From NCBI GenBank assembly GCA_017439665.1, contig JAFSIS010000033.1, forward strand, positions 1 through 51,359: DNA of 51,359 nt, written 5' to 3'. This stretch comes from Lachnospiraceae bacterium (GTDB taxonomy: Bacteria > Bacillota > Clostridia > Lachnospirales > Lachnospiraceae). Under the pieces are notes generated by a model. It searched no databases. It was not told the origin of the DNA and was given only the letters and a program-made list of their open reading frames with translations. Made by a program: the position numbers and the translations under genes. Below, one piece after another: positions 25,902 through 35,157 of the stretch (position 1 is its first letter; every line of letters starts with the position of its first letter).

Positions 25902-27701
25902 TTACTGAGATTCTTCCATGTATTCCACCACGGCATAGTAATCAAATTCAGTAATCTTATAATGGTCAAAAGCGAAATTTTCCTTTTCACCCATTGAGAT
26001 AATGATAATAGAGTCATGGTATTTTTCTTCCAGAATATCTTCCGGAAGGCCAAATACATAGTGGGTAAAGGAAGAAGCTACCAAAAATTCGCCATTGGGA
26101 TCTTTGTAGACTACCGTGTCCACAAAGTCCTGGGGCGGTGTTTCACTGAAATAAAGGGCTGAAATAAAAGGAGAAGCCAGGCCCTCATAGGTGGAGTAAA
26201 TCATCTGGCCATCTTTACGGATGCTTTCGGCATACTGGATGGCCTTGCCATATCCTTTCATGCACAAATAGGAAGTAGTTTGATTAAATTCTGTAAAGTA
26301 ATCCTTGGTAAAGGAGGCTGCTCCCAGAGAGAGCAGGATGAGTACGACTCCGCATAGATAAACAGAATACTTACGGATCGCGTCTGCACCCAGAACAAAG
26401 AAATAAACCAGAGGCAGAAAAAGGAAGATCATCCGGTTGATGTTGGGATCGATCATGAAAGAAAACAGGAAGGCGGCAGTAAACATACAGACCATGGGGC
26501 TGTGTTTGCTGTAGGCCTTTTTTCGTCCTCCCTTAAACATATCCCTGAATGCCAGATAAAGGCCTAAAAAGCTTATGGGAAAGGTAAAATGGTAAAAGGT
26601 AAAGTAGCCGGGGACATAATTGATCGCTTCATCAGTGGTGCCGATGGTCAGCATCTTTATCACATGGATCAGGTTTTCCAGAAGCTTCCCCGGCAGGGAG
26701 GAATCAAAGGACAGGAAAACAGAATCCGTGTGATTGCCGACAAAACGGGGGATACTGAAATAATCCGTTACGATGGCTGGCAGTTCAAACAGATTGATAA
26801 AATAAAATACGGCCAAAGGAGCCACTACCAATAAGAAGGAAAGGCCGCTTAGCAGCAATTGTTTAATGGACAGCCTGCCCACATAAATATTATAACAGCA
26901 GGCAAGAAGAAGGAACAGGGGAATAACTACTGTTGCACTTCCGTAGCAGTACAGGCAGAGGCCGCTTACCGCAGCGGTGATCAGGTAATGCAGAGTCTTT
27001 CCTGTGATGCTGGCTTTCCAAAATAAAAGTAATACCAGAATCACCCAGAAGGGAATAGTATTACAGTCCAGGATCCATCGGGAAAGAATAACATGCCAGG
27101 GGCAGACTGCCAGAGCACCCAGACCGATCAGGGCAGCAGTAGAGTTATGTACTTTTTTTATGTATAGGTAAAAAAGGATCAGTGTGCATATACCGAAGAA
27201 GGCGATCACACTTCGAAAGGTAAGAACCGAATTTCCGAATATCCGGATCACCAGCGCACATAAATAGATCAGGAAAGGGCTTCCGCCACCGGAACCCCAG
27301 GTGATAGGGTAAATGGGCCAGTGGTAACCGTTACGGTCCATCCCATAATAGGAGAGAGCAAAGGCCTCATAGGCATTGGAAGCCTCATCCTGCTGGAAGC
27401 CTTCCGGCATATCTGCCAGACGAAAAAACCGAAGAAAGATTCCAAGACCCAGAAAAAGACAGAAAATAATCTTCTCCTGCCTGTCAGAGAGCAGGGAGGC
27501 AGAAGCCTGCCTGACGGACAGCAGGGAGCCAGAAGTATTCTGAAAGAAGCCGGAAGCCTGTCTGCCGAGCAAAGCAGAGCCGGAAGACTTCCGGAATAAG
27601 CCGGAGGTCTGCAAAACGGAAGGTTTTTTAATAAGGAAAAGAAAAACAACAGCCAGATAAATAACTGCGGCTGCAAGATTAAAATAATCGATGATACGCA
27701 T
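25902..27701 (-). CDS. GT39-like membrane glycosyltransferase with a repeat-bearing linker
   Basis: About 599 residues. The first outer loop reads GFQQDEASNAYEA, with the Asp-Glu pair of GT39/PMT enzymes. WGSGGGSPFLIYL replaces the usual xPPL motif. About eleven membrane segments and a C-terminal domain follow. AGAGG six bases before the ATG at 27701 supports that start; the frame stays open for 30 more codons upstream. Between the first two helices lies a 17-residue repeat (residues 33-75). It converges with the GT2 gene of the forward operon. Donor and acceptor are unknown. Confidence 0.78.
   Translation of the reverse strand: MRIIDYFNLAAAVIYLAVVFLFLIKKPSVLQTSGLFRKSSGSALLGRQASGFFQNTSGSLLSVRQASASLLSDRQEKIIFCLFLGLGIFLRFFRLADMPEGFQQDEASNAYEAFALSYYGMDRNGYHWPIYPITWGSGGGSPFLIYLCALVIRIFGNSVLTFRSVIAFFGICTLILFYLYIKKVHNSTAALIGLGALAVCPWHVILSRWILDCNTIPFWVILVLLLFWKASITGKTLHYLITAAVSGLCLYCYGSATVVIPLFLLLACCYNIYVGRLSIKQLLLSGLSFLLVVAPLAVFYFINLFELPAIVTDYFSIPRFVGNHTDSVFLSFDSSLPGKLLENLIHVIKMLTIGTTDEAINYVPGYFTFYHFTFPISFLGLYLAFRDMFKGGRKKAYSKHSPMVCMFTAAFLFSFMIDPNINRMIFLFLPLVYFFVLGADAIRKYSVYLCGVVLILLSLGAASFTKDYFTEFNQTTSYLCMKGYGKAIQYAESIRKDGQMIYSTYEGLASPFISALYFSETPPQDFVDTVVYKDPNGEFLVASSFTHYVFGLPEDILEEKYHDSIIIISMGEKENFAFDHYKITEFDYYAVVEYMEESQ
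27477..27605 (-). repeat. In-frame 51-base degenerate repeat inside the GT39-like gene
   Basis: Residues 33-49 (SGLFRKSSGSALLGRQA) and 50-66 (SGFFQNTSGSLLSVRQA) are two copies of a 17-residue unit. A partial third copy, SASLLSDRQ, follows. The repeat forms the cytoplasmic linker between membrane segments one and two and looks like a slippage expansion. Confidence 0.7.
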
Positions 27702-27823
27702 AGAAAACCTCTTTTGTGATTTTTCGGGTCGGGACGATACATTCAGACACAATACCCTGTAAGGTATTTGGTGACCGTACACTGGTAACATAAGCAGGTA
27801 AAAGGAGTGAAAGCGAACATAAT

Positions 27824-29014
27824 CTATCCCTCATTGCCTCCGGATTCCACCGTAAGATAACGATAAAACTGGTAAAGATAGATCACATAGATGATCACAT
27901 TTACAATAGAAAGCTGATAGAACCGATCCTGTGTAAATCCAAAAAGATAGATACTGTAGGTCCTGAAGCTTAATATATGCAGTCCCAAAGAGAGCCAGGC
28001 TGTTCTTGGAAGGAAAAAGACCAGCAGAATGGATAAGATCTCATAGAGATATCCATAACGTTCATGCATATTGGGCAAAAATAGCACACAGGTAAACACG
28101 ATCAAAAAGGCCATGTACACGATGGTCGCCGGAGTCAGGGTTATTTCCTGCTTATACAGCCAGAATAATAAAATGGCCAGGACAGCTACCGTCACAATGA
28201 TGGTCATGGGCTTTAAAAATAAGGACAGCTCAGCGGGAGTTTCACTTAAAAACAGCCCCCAAAAGCTGGGATAGTTGATATACAGGGAGGTATAGGTAGT
28301 AGTCTGATTGGCATAGATCAAAAAAACATCCTTCAGACTCCTCCCACGCAAAAGACCTCCTGTTGCCATGAAGATCATGACGGTGGGAACCAGGAGAAAA
28401 TAGATACAGGAAAATTTCTTTTTATATATGTAGATAAACAGATAAAAGGGCAGCAGGAATACTGCCTGAAATTTAAAGGCGAAGGCCAGTCCAAAAGCCA
28501 GAAAGGTAAGTCCGTACTTTTCCCGGCTGAAAAAAAGGAGAGAAAGCACGGCAAAGGTGGAAAATACAGCATCACACTGTGCCCAGAGAGAAGAATTCAA
28601 AAACACAAGGGGCGAGAGTATAACGCAGGTGTAAGCCAGAAGTCCTTTAAGCTTTTGCTGTTTTTTACAGGAAGAATAAATAAAATATCCGGCGGTTAAG
28701 GCCAGAAGATAGTCGAAGGTACAGGAAAACAGCTTATACAGATAAGTGGGCTTCAGCGGCAGGTAGGTTAAAAGGGCAATGATCGTCTGATAGGGAATAT
28801 TATAATCCCCTATCTGTGTATCCAGAGACCTTAATCCCCCATTGCTTTTGATGTACTCAAACCAGGGAAGAAGAAAAGCTTCCAGATCACCGGAGGTTCC
28901 GTCCCTGAGAAGGAAGCGGACAGCCATTGACAGCAAAGTAATGGCGATAAAAAAGAGAAGATAAAGGTGCTTCTCTATCCAGGAAAAAATTTTTCGTTCA
29001 AAAGAAAAGATCAT
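27824..29014 (-). CDS. GT-C-type membrane mannosyl/glycosyltransferase-like protein
   Basis: About 396 residues with around ten membrane segments. The outer loop after the first helix reads DGTSGDLEAFLLPWFEYI, with an acidic pair in the GT-C catalytic position. NSSLWAQCDAVF near residue 150 is a motif shared with ALG6/PIG-M-like and GT87-like enzymes (W-x-Q-x-D). MHERYGYLYE near 340 is also typical of this group. AAGGAG on the reverse strand lies nine bases before the ATG at 29014; an ATG at 29020 is only three bases from it. The gene lies 122 bases upstream of the other reverse GT gene and probably shares its transcript. Confidence 0.75.
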   Translation of the reverse strand: MIFSFERKIFSWIEKHLYLLFFIAITLLSMAVRFLLRDGTSGDLEAFLLPWFEYIKSNGGLRSLDTQIGDYNIPYQTIIALLTYLPLKPTYLYKLFSCTFDYLLALTAGYFIYSSCKKQQKLKGLLAYTCVILSPLVFLNSSLWAQCDAVFSTFAVLSLLFFSREKYGLTFLAFGLAFAFKFQAVFLLPFYLFIYIYKKKFSCIYFLLVPTVMIFMATGGLLRGRSLKDVFLIYANQTTTYTSLYINYPSFWGLFLSETPAELSLFLKPMTIIVTVAVLAILLFWLYKQEITLTPATIVYMAFLIVFTCVLFLPNMHERYGYLYEILSILLVFFLPRTAWLSLGLHILSFRTYSIYLFGFTQDRFYQLSIVNVIIYVIYLYQFYRYLTVESGGNEG

Positions 29015-29062
29015 GATCATGGACTCCTTTTCGGACAAAATCATCAAAATAAATGTATACTC

Positions 29063-29091
29063 ATAGTAGCGAAAAAAAGGGGGCAAGTCAA
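29063..29091 (-). promoter_or_regulatory. Promoter for the two reverse GT-C genes
   Basis: On the reverse strand: TTGACT (29086-29091), exactly 17 bases, then TACTAT (29063-29068). The chosen start codon is about 50 bases downstream. Confidence 0.65.
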
Positions 29092-29176
29092 TTTAAAATG
29101 GCTGTTCATGTGGTAATTCTTCCTGAAATATGCTATTCTGTACGGGTATATCGCGTCTGGAAATAACAGGTAAGGT

Positions 29177-30778
29177 ATGAAAAAGAAACAGGAAATTCGT
29201 GGTAAGATTTATCGGAGAATGATTAAATCAGAGGTTTTTATGGAAAAAAAAGAAGGATTAATCTGCAGGATCAAACAAAATGGGAAAATATATCTGTATA
29301 TGGTGGCTATGGCAGTTCTGTTTCTACTAATCTGTTCCCGGTCATCTCTTCTCTATCCCTGCAATAACTGGGACGATGCCAACAGCTATTTTTCCATGGG
29401 GAAATTTATGATGAACGGCGGAGTGATCTATAGAGATCTGTATGACCAGAAGGGGCCTTATCTGTATCTGCTGTATGGGCTTGCCTATCTGATTTCAGGG
29501 AATACGTTTTTTGGAGTGTTTCTTATGGAGATCCTGGCAGTCTCTTTCTTTCTGCTGGCAGGCTACAGGATATTCTGCCTTTACTGCAGGGAAAAAACGG
29601 CTCTGGTTCTGGTACCCATTCTGGCAGCAGCCTGTCTTTCAGCCAAAAGCTTTTATTGGGGAGGGGCGGCAGAGGAGTTCTGCCTGCCGCTTTTTGCCTG
29701 GAGTCTGTATTTCAGTCTGCGGTATTTTAAGGAAGAGTATCCTAAGGCACCGGGGCTTAAGATGATTCTGACAAACGGTATTTTTGCAGGAATCATCATG
29801 CAGGTAAAGTTCAATATGCTGGGCTTTTATTTTGCCTGGATGGCTGCCATTGCACTGATGAATTTTACCAGAGCCAATAGAAAAAAAGCCCTGGCTTCCT
29901 GTGGAGTATTCTTAAGCGGAATGGGAATCACCTTTCTTCCCTGGCTGATCTATTTCGGTATTCACGGGGCATTGGATGACTGGTATACCTGCTATATCTA
30001 CAATAATGTTTTCCTCTACAGCGATCTGAGTAAGGCATCGACAGGAATAGGGGGAAAGATTTACACCCTGGCCAAAATATTGTATTATCTGATTCTGGAC
30101 AATGCCTCTTATTTCATCCCTCTGATTCTGGGCATGTTTTTTTTGTTAGTATACCGGGGGACAAGATGGTACGAAAAGCTGAATCTCTACGCCATGTTCG
30201 GTCTGTTGTTTCTGGGAATCTTCGTAGGAGGAGCCAATCTGCCCTATTATTCCATACCGCTGATGGTCTTTGCCACGGTGGGGCTGGGAGCAGTGGGAGT
30301 ATTTCTGGACTGGCTGCTTTACGAAAGAGGCGGTAAAAATAAAGAAACTGGCACCTCGACCGTAAAATGGACAGCAGCTATAGTCTGCGTGTGTCTGGTC
30401 TGCCTGACAGAAGCCTGGACAGGCTCTATGAACACCCCTTTTATGGAGCAGAAAAAGGAAGAGTTCTTTCTCTACAAATTTAAAGAAATCGTGCAGCAGG
30501 AGGAGGAACCTACCCTGCTCAACTATAACTGTCTGGATGCCGGGCTGTATACAGTAGCAGAAATTGTCCCCACCTGTAAATACTTTCAGACTAACGGAAT
30601 TCCCTTAAAGGAGATGGAGGAGGAACAGCGCCGTTACATGAGGGAGGGTAAAACGGAGTTTGTTTTGACAAGAGACAGCTATCCTGAGAATATCAGAGAG
30701 ATGTATGATCTGGTAGGTTATGAAAAGAACCTGTCCAATGGAACCGAATTTGAATATTATTTATTTAAGCGAAAATAG
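29177..30778 (+). CDS. GT39/ArnT-like membrane glycosyltransferase
   Basis: 533 residues with some eleven membrane segments. CNNWDDANSYFSMGK after the first helix carries an Asp-Asp pair in the GT-C catalytic loop, and YDQKGPYLYLLY is the family's KGP(x)L motif. A C-terminal soluble domain of about 110 residues ends the protein. Three in-frame starts are possible: 29177 (AAGG close by), 29219, and 29240 (AGAGG five bases upstream). The last would give a normal-looking N-terminus, so 29240 may be correct. It precedes an MBOAT/SGNH pair by nine bases and probably shares their transcript. Confidence 0.75.
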   Translation: MKKKQEIRGKIYRRMIKSEVFMEKKEGLICRIKQNGKIYLYMVAMAVLFLLICSRSSLLYPCNNWDDANSYFSMGKFMMNGGVIYRDLYDQKGPYLYLLYGLAYLISGNTFFGVFLMEILAVSFFLLAGYRIFCLYCREKTALVLVPILAAACLSAKSFYWGGAAEEFCLPLFAWSLYFSLRYFKEEYPKAPGLKMILTNGIFAGIIMQVKFNMLGFYFAWMAAIALMNFTRANRKKALASCGVFLSGMGITFLPWLIYFGIHGALDDWYTCYIYNNVFLYSDLSKASTGIGGKIYTLAKILYYLILDNASYFIPLILGMFFLLVYRGTRWYEKLNLYAMFGLLFLGIFVGGANLPYYSIPLMVFATVGLGAVGVFLDWLLYERGGKNKETGTSTVKWTAAIVCVCLVCLTEAWTGSMNTPFMEQKKEEFFLYKFKEIVQQEEEPTLLNYNCLDAGLYTVAEIVPTCKYFQTNGIPLKEMEEEQRRYMREGKTEFVLTRDSYPENIREMYDLVGYEKNLSNGTEFEYYLFKRK

Positions 30779-30786
30779 GAAGAACC

Positions 30787-32292
30787 ATGTTATTTAATTC
30801 GTATATTTTTATTTTATTTTTTCTGCCTGTCACCTTAATAGGCTATTTTACCCTGAATAAATACGCTTATGGCAGGAACGGACTCAGTGGAATCATCTGG
30901 CTGTTTCTCATGTCTCTGTGGTTTTACGGATATCAGAAACCGGAGTACCTGCTGCTGATCATGATCAGTATTGGGGTAAATTATGGAATCGGTATTCTGA
31001 TTGGAAGGCTCAAAAGAGGGCAGCAGAGTCAAAATAAGCAGAAGCTGATCCTAACTGCGGGAATAGGCTTTAATCTGGGATTGCTGTTTTATTTTAAGTA
31101 TGCGGATTTCTTTTTGGATTCCATAGAGGACTTTTTTGGTGCAGAGTGGAATATGGAGGTGGCTCTGCCTCTGGGGATCAGCTTCTTCACCTTTCAGCAG
31201 ATATCCTACATTGTGGACTGCTATCGGGAAAAGGAAGGACTGGATTATCATTTTTTTGAATATGCAGCCTATGTTACCTTTTTCCCCCAGCTTGTGGCAG
31301 GACCCATTGTTATGCATTCCGAGCTGGTTCCCCAGCTGAAGCAGAAAGAAAACAAGACCATTAATTTTGACAATATGAGCCGGGGACTTTATGCGTTTGC
31401 CCTGGGTCTGGGAAAAAAAGTCCTGATCGCAGATACTCTATCCAAGCTGGTGGCGGTGGGATTTTCCGATATTTATTCCTTAAACAGCGGTTCTGTGATC
31501 ATTATGATGCTGGCTTATACCCTGCAGATCTACTTTGATTTCAGCGGCTATTGTGATATTGCTCTGGGTATAGGTTACATGTTTAATGTGGAGCTGCCCA
31601 TCAATTTCAATTCTCCTTATAAAGCAAAAAGCATCAGCGAATTCTGGTCACGCTGGCATATGACCCTGACTCGCTTTTTTACCCATTATGTCTATATTCC
31701 CATGGGCGGAAGCAGAAAAGGAAGGATACGGACCTATATCAATACCCTGATCGTTTTTTTGCTCAGCGGACTGTGGCATGGAGCCAACTGGACCTTTGTC
31801 CTCTGGGGAGGGCTTCACGGGCTGTTCATGACCCTGGAAAAGATAGGAAAAGATATAGGTATCAGATTACCCTCCGGCAGACTTGGAAAGCTGCTTGGTT
31901 TATGCTATGGTGCCCTTACCTTCCTGTTTGTGAATATTGTATGGATTCTTTTCAGAGCGAATTCCATTAAGGACTGGAGGCTGATCATAGAGCGTCTGTT
32001 GTCCGGAGGCTGGGAAATTTCCGACCAATTATCTGAGGTGATCAAAAAACTGGTAGAGATACGTGTGTTGGAAAATCTGGGACTTAGAGGATTATTTGAA
32101 CAATATCCCCTGCTTCCTTTGCTGGCTCTTCTTCTGATCCTTTTGCTGGCGGTTTTTTTCCTGAAAAATACCCAGGAGAAGATGGCGGAAGAAAAATATG
32201 GACTGCGGCGCAGCCTGCTCAGCATCTTTCTGATCGTATGGTGCGTGATCTCCTTAAGTGATGTGAGCGAGTTTTTGTATTTTAACTTTTGA
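30787..32292 (+). CDS. MBOAT-family O-acyltransferase (AlgI/DltB-like)
   Basis: 501 residues, full length. The family core is intact: PLGISFFTFQQISYIVD near 130, FFPQLVAGPI near 165, FDFSGYCDIALGIG near 250, FWSRWHMTLTRFF near 285, and LLSGLWHGANWTFVLWG with the catalytic His at H331. It passes an acyl group across the membrane to a secreted partner that modifies a surface polymer. The C-terminus is FLYFNF, an F-x-Y-x-x-F motif like the acyl-accepting tail described for DltX. It lies nine bases after a GT-C gene and 15 bases before its SGNH-like partner. Confidence 0.93.
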   Translation: MLFNSYIFILFFLPVTLIGYFTLNKYAYGRNGLSGIIWLFLMSLWFYGYQKPEYLLLIMISIGVNYGIGILIGRLKRGQQSQNKQKLILTAGIGFNLGLLFYFKYADFFLDSIEDFFGAEWNMEVALPLGISFFTFQQISYIVDCYREKEGLDYHFFEYAAYVTFFPQLVAGPIVMHSELVPQLKQKENKTINFDNMSRGLYAFALGLGKKVLIADTLSKLVAVGFSDIYSLNSGSVIIMMLAYTLQIYFDFSGYCDIALGIGYMFNVELPINFNSPYKAKSISEFWSRWHMTLTRFFTHYVYIPMGGSRKGRIRTYINTLIVFLLSGLWHGANWTFVLWGGLHGLFMTLEKIGKDIGIRLPSGRLGKLLGLCYGALTFLFVNIVWILFRANSIKDWRLIIERLLSGGWEISDQLSEVIKKLVEIRVLENLGLRGLFEQYPLLPLLALLLILLLAVFFLKNTQEKMAEEKYGLRRSLLSIFLIVWCVISLSDVSEFLYFNF

Positions 32293-32307
32293 TAGTGGTG
32301 ACTGTTA

Positions 32308-33378
32308 ATGAATGAAACGATAAACATGAATAAACAAAAAAGATGGTTTCTGGGTACTCTTGCCGGAGCTGCGGGAATACTGCTGGTCCTTCTGCTGGCC
32401 ATGGTAATCGTAGATCCTTATTTTCATTACCACGCTCCGTTAAAAGGGATTTCCTATCGGATGTATTCCGAACGGTATATGAACATGGGAATTGCGAAAA
32501 ATTTTACCTATGATGCCCTGATCACGGGAAGCAGCATGAACCAGAACTTCAAAGCATCTTTGATGGATGAGCTGTTTGGTACGGATTCCATCAAAATCCC
32601 CTATTCGGGAGCAGGCTTTGAGGAAATCCGGGAGACCATTGAGGTGGCCCTGGACAGTGGAAATGAGGTAAAATATGTACTTTGGGGAATTGATTACAAT
32701 GGCCTGAACAGGGATTATGACTGGCAGGGCTATGATGAGTATCCGGAGTATTTGTATGATCAAAACCCTTTTAACGATGTATCCTATGTCTGGAATAAAA
32801 CCCTGCTGTTTGAAGGACTTTTTATTGATCTGGTACGGACCCTGCAGGGAAAGGAAAATACAAGCTTTGATGAATATTCCTCCTGGGAGGGGGGAAGGGG
32901 ATGGGAGAGTATCTCCCAGACCTATCAGAGAAGCGAGGAAATTCTTCCTATGGAGGAGCTTTTGCAGGAGGATATCGACAGGGTTATTCCCAATATTACG
33001 AAGAATATTGTAGAGCTTGCCAATCAATATCCCGACACCACCTTCCTCCTGTTTTATACGCCCTACAGTGCCTTATACTGGGAATCGCTCTACAGGGACG
33101 GCTGGCTGGAGAAACAGATCCGGATGGAAGCCATGGCTACTGAGCTGATGCTGGAATGTGAGAATATTCAGCTATACAGCTTTGTGCAGAAGACGGAAGT
33201 AACGGATAATATTGATCTTTACCGGGATAAGGAACACTATATTGCCGAGATCAATGATGTGATCATGGAGTGGATCGTGGCAGATGAAGGCAGGGTAACG
33301 AAGGAAAATTATCAGGATATTCTGCAGTGGACATACGAATACTATATGAACTATGACTATGACAGCCTGTACCCTTAG
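32308..33378 (+). CDS. SGNH-like secreted/membrane-anchored partner of the MBOAT acyltransferase
   Basis: 356 residues with one N-terminal membrane anchor (about 15-35) followed by VDPYFHYHAPL. The likely catalytic serine lies in ITGSSMNQNF (S75-S76) and the Asp-His pair in YRDKEHY (D307-x-x-H310), as in DltD/AlgJ/PatB-type SGNH proteins. It should face outward and move the acyl group from the MBOAT protein to a glycopolymer. It is clearly homologous to the broken gene at 45819-46881, sharing DPxFxYHxPL, MNMNxGxAKN and LPEYLYDEEYFN-like segments. The ribosome site is weak, so translation may be coupled to the MBOAT gene. Confidence 0.8.
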   Translation: MNETINMNKQKRWFLGTLAGAAGILLVLLLAMVIVDPYFHYHAPLKGISYRMYSERYMNMGIAKNFTYDALITGSSMNQNFKASLMDELFGTDSIKIPYSGAGFEEIRETIEVALDSGNEVKYVLWGIDYNGLNRDYDWQGYDEYPEYLYDQNPFNDVSYVWNKTLLFEGLFIDLVRTLQGKENTSFDEYSSWEGGRGWESISQTYQRSEEILPMEELLQEDIDRVIPNITKNIVELANQYPDTTFLLFYTPYSALYWESLYRDGWLEKQIRMEAMATELMLECENIQLYSFVQKTEVTDNIDLYRDKEHYIAEINDVIMEWIVADEGRVTKENYQDILQWTYEYYMNYDYDSLYP

Positions 33379-33397
33379 AGGTTTGGGCTGTTCTTTT
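33361..33397 (+). terminator. Weak hairpin terminator overlapping the SGNH-like stop
   Basis: GACAGCC (33361-33367) pairs with GGCTGTT (33386-33392), with a small inner ACC/GGT pairing, and is followed by CTTTTATT. It overlaps the end of the coding sequence and precedes the next promoter by two bases. Confidence 0.4.
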
Positions 33398-33398
33398 A

Positions 33399-33427
33399 TT
33401 GATATGGTCTGCAAAATATGCTAAACT
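33399..33427 (+). promoter_or_regulatory. Promoter of the UbiA-HAD-MBOAT-SGNH operon
   Basis: TTGATA (33399-33404), a 17-base spacer and TAAACT (33422-33427). The chosen start codon at 33467 follows a strong GGAGAGG. Confidence 0.6.
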
Positions 33428-33466
33428 GTGGATAGTTTTGACGCGGAAAAAGAACGGAGAGGAAGA

Positions 33467-34396
33467 ATGAAAAACTATATTAAGATCGCAAGGCCGGATC
33501 ACTGGGTGAAAAATCTGTTTATCGTCCCCGGTGTGGCTGTAGCTTTTTTATTGGTGGGAATACCCCAGATACCGCCGCTGGCAGGAAAATTTATTCTGGG
33601 CTTTCTGGCCACCTGTTTTGTAGCATCTGCCAACTATGTCATTAACGAATGGCTGGATGCGGAGTTTGACAAGTACCATCCTACCAAGAAGTTCAGGCCC
33701 GTAGTTTCAGAAAATATGAAGTTTGGCCTGGTCATGGTGGAGTATGTGGTACTGATCATTGCCGGCATACTCTGCTCTCTGCCCATCAATAAGTATTTTC
33801 TGTATATGGAAATCTGGTTATTGGTGATGGGTGTTCTCTACAATGTTAAGCCTGCCAGAACCAAGGATATTCCTTTTTTGGATGTAATCTCAGAGTCGGT
33901 AAACAATATGATCCGCCTGCTTTTGGGATGGTTTGTGGTGACTGATGCCCAGGTTCCGCCGGTAAGCATCCTCTTTGGTTACTGGATGGGCGGGGCCTTC
34001 CTGATGGGGATAAAACGTTTTGCAGAGTATCGGATGATCAATAATCCCGAGCTGGCAGGGCTGTATCGCAAGTCCTTTGCCCACTATACAGAACTGACCC
34101 TGCTGGGCTCCAGTATGTTTTATGCCTTTTGCGCTACCTTCTGCATGGGAATTTTCCTCATTAAATACCGGTTGGAATATCTGGTGGCCATGCCCTTTTT
34201 ATTCTTCCTTTTCGTCTTCTACCTGATGATTGCCTTTAAAGAGGATTCTGCGGTCCAGAAGCCGGAGAAGCTGTATAAAGAAAAGAAGCTGATCGCATAT
34301 GTGGGATTTTTAATGCTTCTTTTTATTGCACTGACCTTTGTGGATATCCCTATGCTTCAGATCTTCCAGGACCCTTATCTGATCCCGATTGAGTAG
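33467..34396 (+). CDS. UbiA-family prenyltransferase, decaprenyl-phosphate phosphoribosyltransferase-like
   Basis: About 309 residues with eight or nine membrane helices. It begins IKIARPDHWVKNLF, as in DPPR synthase (the actinobacterial UbiA family enzyme) rather than menaquinone enzymes. The first Asp-rich motif reads VINEWLDAEFDKYHPTKK, N60-x3-D64-x3-D68, and KKFRP follows, typical of the phosphoribosyl-transferring group. DPPR synthase moves 5-phosphoribose from PRPP onto polyprenyl phosphate. The ATG at 33467 follows GGAGAGG; a GTG at 33428 is an unlikely alternative. A HAD phosphatase gene follows, which would fit removal of the 5-phosphate, an inference from the mycobacterial pathway. 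Confidence 0.82.
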   Translation: MKNYIKIARPDHWVKNLFIVPGVAVAFLLVGIPQIPPLAGKFILGFLATCFVASANYVINEWLDAEFDKYHPTKKFRPVVSENMKFGLVMVEYVVLIIAGILCSLPINKYFLYMEIWLLVMGVLYNVKPARTKDIPFLDVISESVNNMIRLLLGWFVVTDAQVPPVSILFGYWMGGAFLMGIKRFAEYRMINNPELAGLYRKSFAHYTELTLLGSSMFYAFCATFCMGIFLIKYRLEYLVAMPFLFFLFVFYLMIAFKEDSAVQKPEKLYKEKKLIAYVGFLMLLFIALTFVDIPMLQIFQDPYLIPIE

Positions 34397-34460
34397 AACC
34401 GGCAGGAAAATGATCACAGAAGGCCAGTGCACTGGATTACAGGGAAAGCAGGAGCTGAAA

Positions 34461-35117
34461 TTGAAAAAAATAAACGAATATCAATTGATCATTTGGGATC
34501 TGGACGGAACTTTGTACTACCAGAAGCCCTTTCGGAAGAAGATGGTGCAGATGCTTCTTGGGGGACTGCTCCTTAAGCCTTCCCACTGGAAAGAGATAAT
34601 GGTGATTCTGCGTTATCGAAGACTGCGGGAGAAATGGGATGCGGCTGATACAGAAGCAGGACTGGAAAAGCGGCAGTATGAAGCCTGCGGTAAGCAGTGT
34701 GGACTTTCCGGGGAAAGGGTCAGGGAAATCATTGAACATTGGATGCATGCCGAGCCCCTAAAGTATCTTAAAGTTTATCGTGACGAAGAGGCGGCAGGAA
34801 TCATTGCTGCACTGCGAAAGCAAGGCATACAAAATGTGGTATATTCGGATTATCCCACTAAGGATAAGCTGAAAGCCCTGGAAATAAGTGTGGACAGGCA
34901 GTTTTGCTCAGCTGATCGAAAGATCAGCTGCATGAAGCCTAATCCCAGGGGAATACTCCACATCCTTGAGGTGATGGGTGTAGGGCCGGAGGCTGCACTG
35001 ATGGTGGGGGATCGGATGGAAAAGGATGGAGAAGCGGCAAGAGAGGCCGGAATCGACTGTCTGATCCTGAAATCGGGCAGAAGTGACCGGGCTTTACAAT
35101 ACCAGAAGATAAGATGA
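34461..35117 (+). CDS. HAD-superfamily hydrolase (phosphatase-like)
   Basis: About 218 residues. Motif I is IIWDLDGTLYY (nucleophile D13, acid/base D15). VVYSDYPTKDKL near 130 holds motif II, the CMKPNP segment near 155 carries the motif III lysine, and MVGDRMEKDGEAA near 180 is motif IV. I prefer the TTG at 34461 because AGGAG lies six bases upstream and it places motif I ten residues in, as is normal. An ATG at 34410 and a TTG at 34389 are in frame. The gene follows the UbiA-like gene closely, and dephosphorylation of a polyprenyl-linked phosphosugar is a plausible role. Confidence 0.82.
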   Translation: MKKINEYQLIIWDLDGTLYYQKPFRKKMVQMLLGGLLLKPSHWKEIMVILRYRRLREKWDAADTEAGLEKRQYEACGKQCGLSGERVREIIEHWMHAEPLKYLKVYRDEEAAGIIAALRKQGIQNVVYSDYPTKDKLKALEISVDRQFCSADRKISCMKPNPRGILHILEVMGVGPEAALMVGDRMEKDGEAAREAGIDCLILKSGRSDRALQYQKIR

Positions 35118-35157
35118 AGGACTGCCGCCCGGCAGTCTGATTAAAGATGAGGGAACC

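Noticed and set aside
32440..33027. Reverse-strand open frame of 195 codons inside the SGNH-like gene
   Set aside because: No ribosome site or domain; homology between 32308 and 45819 supports the forward frame.
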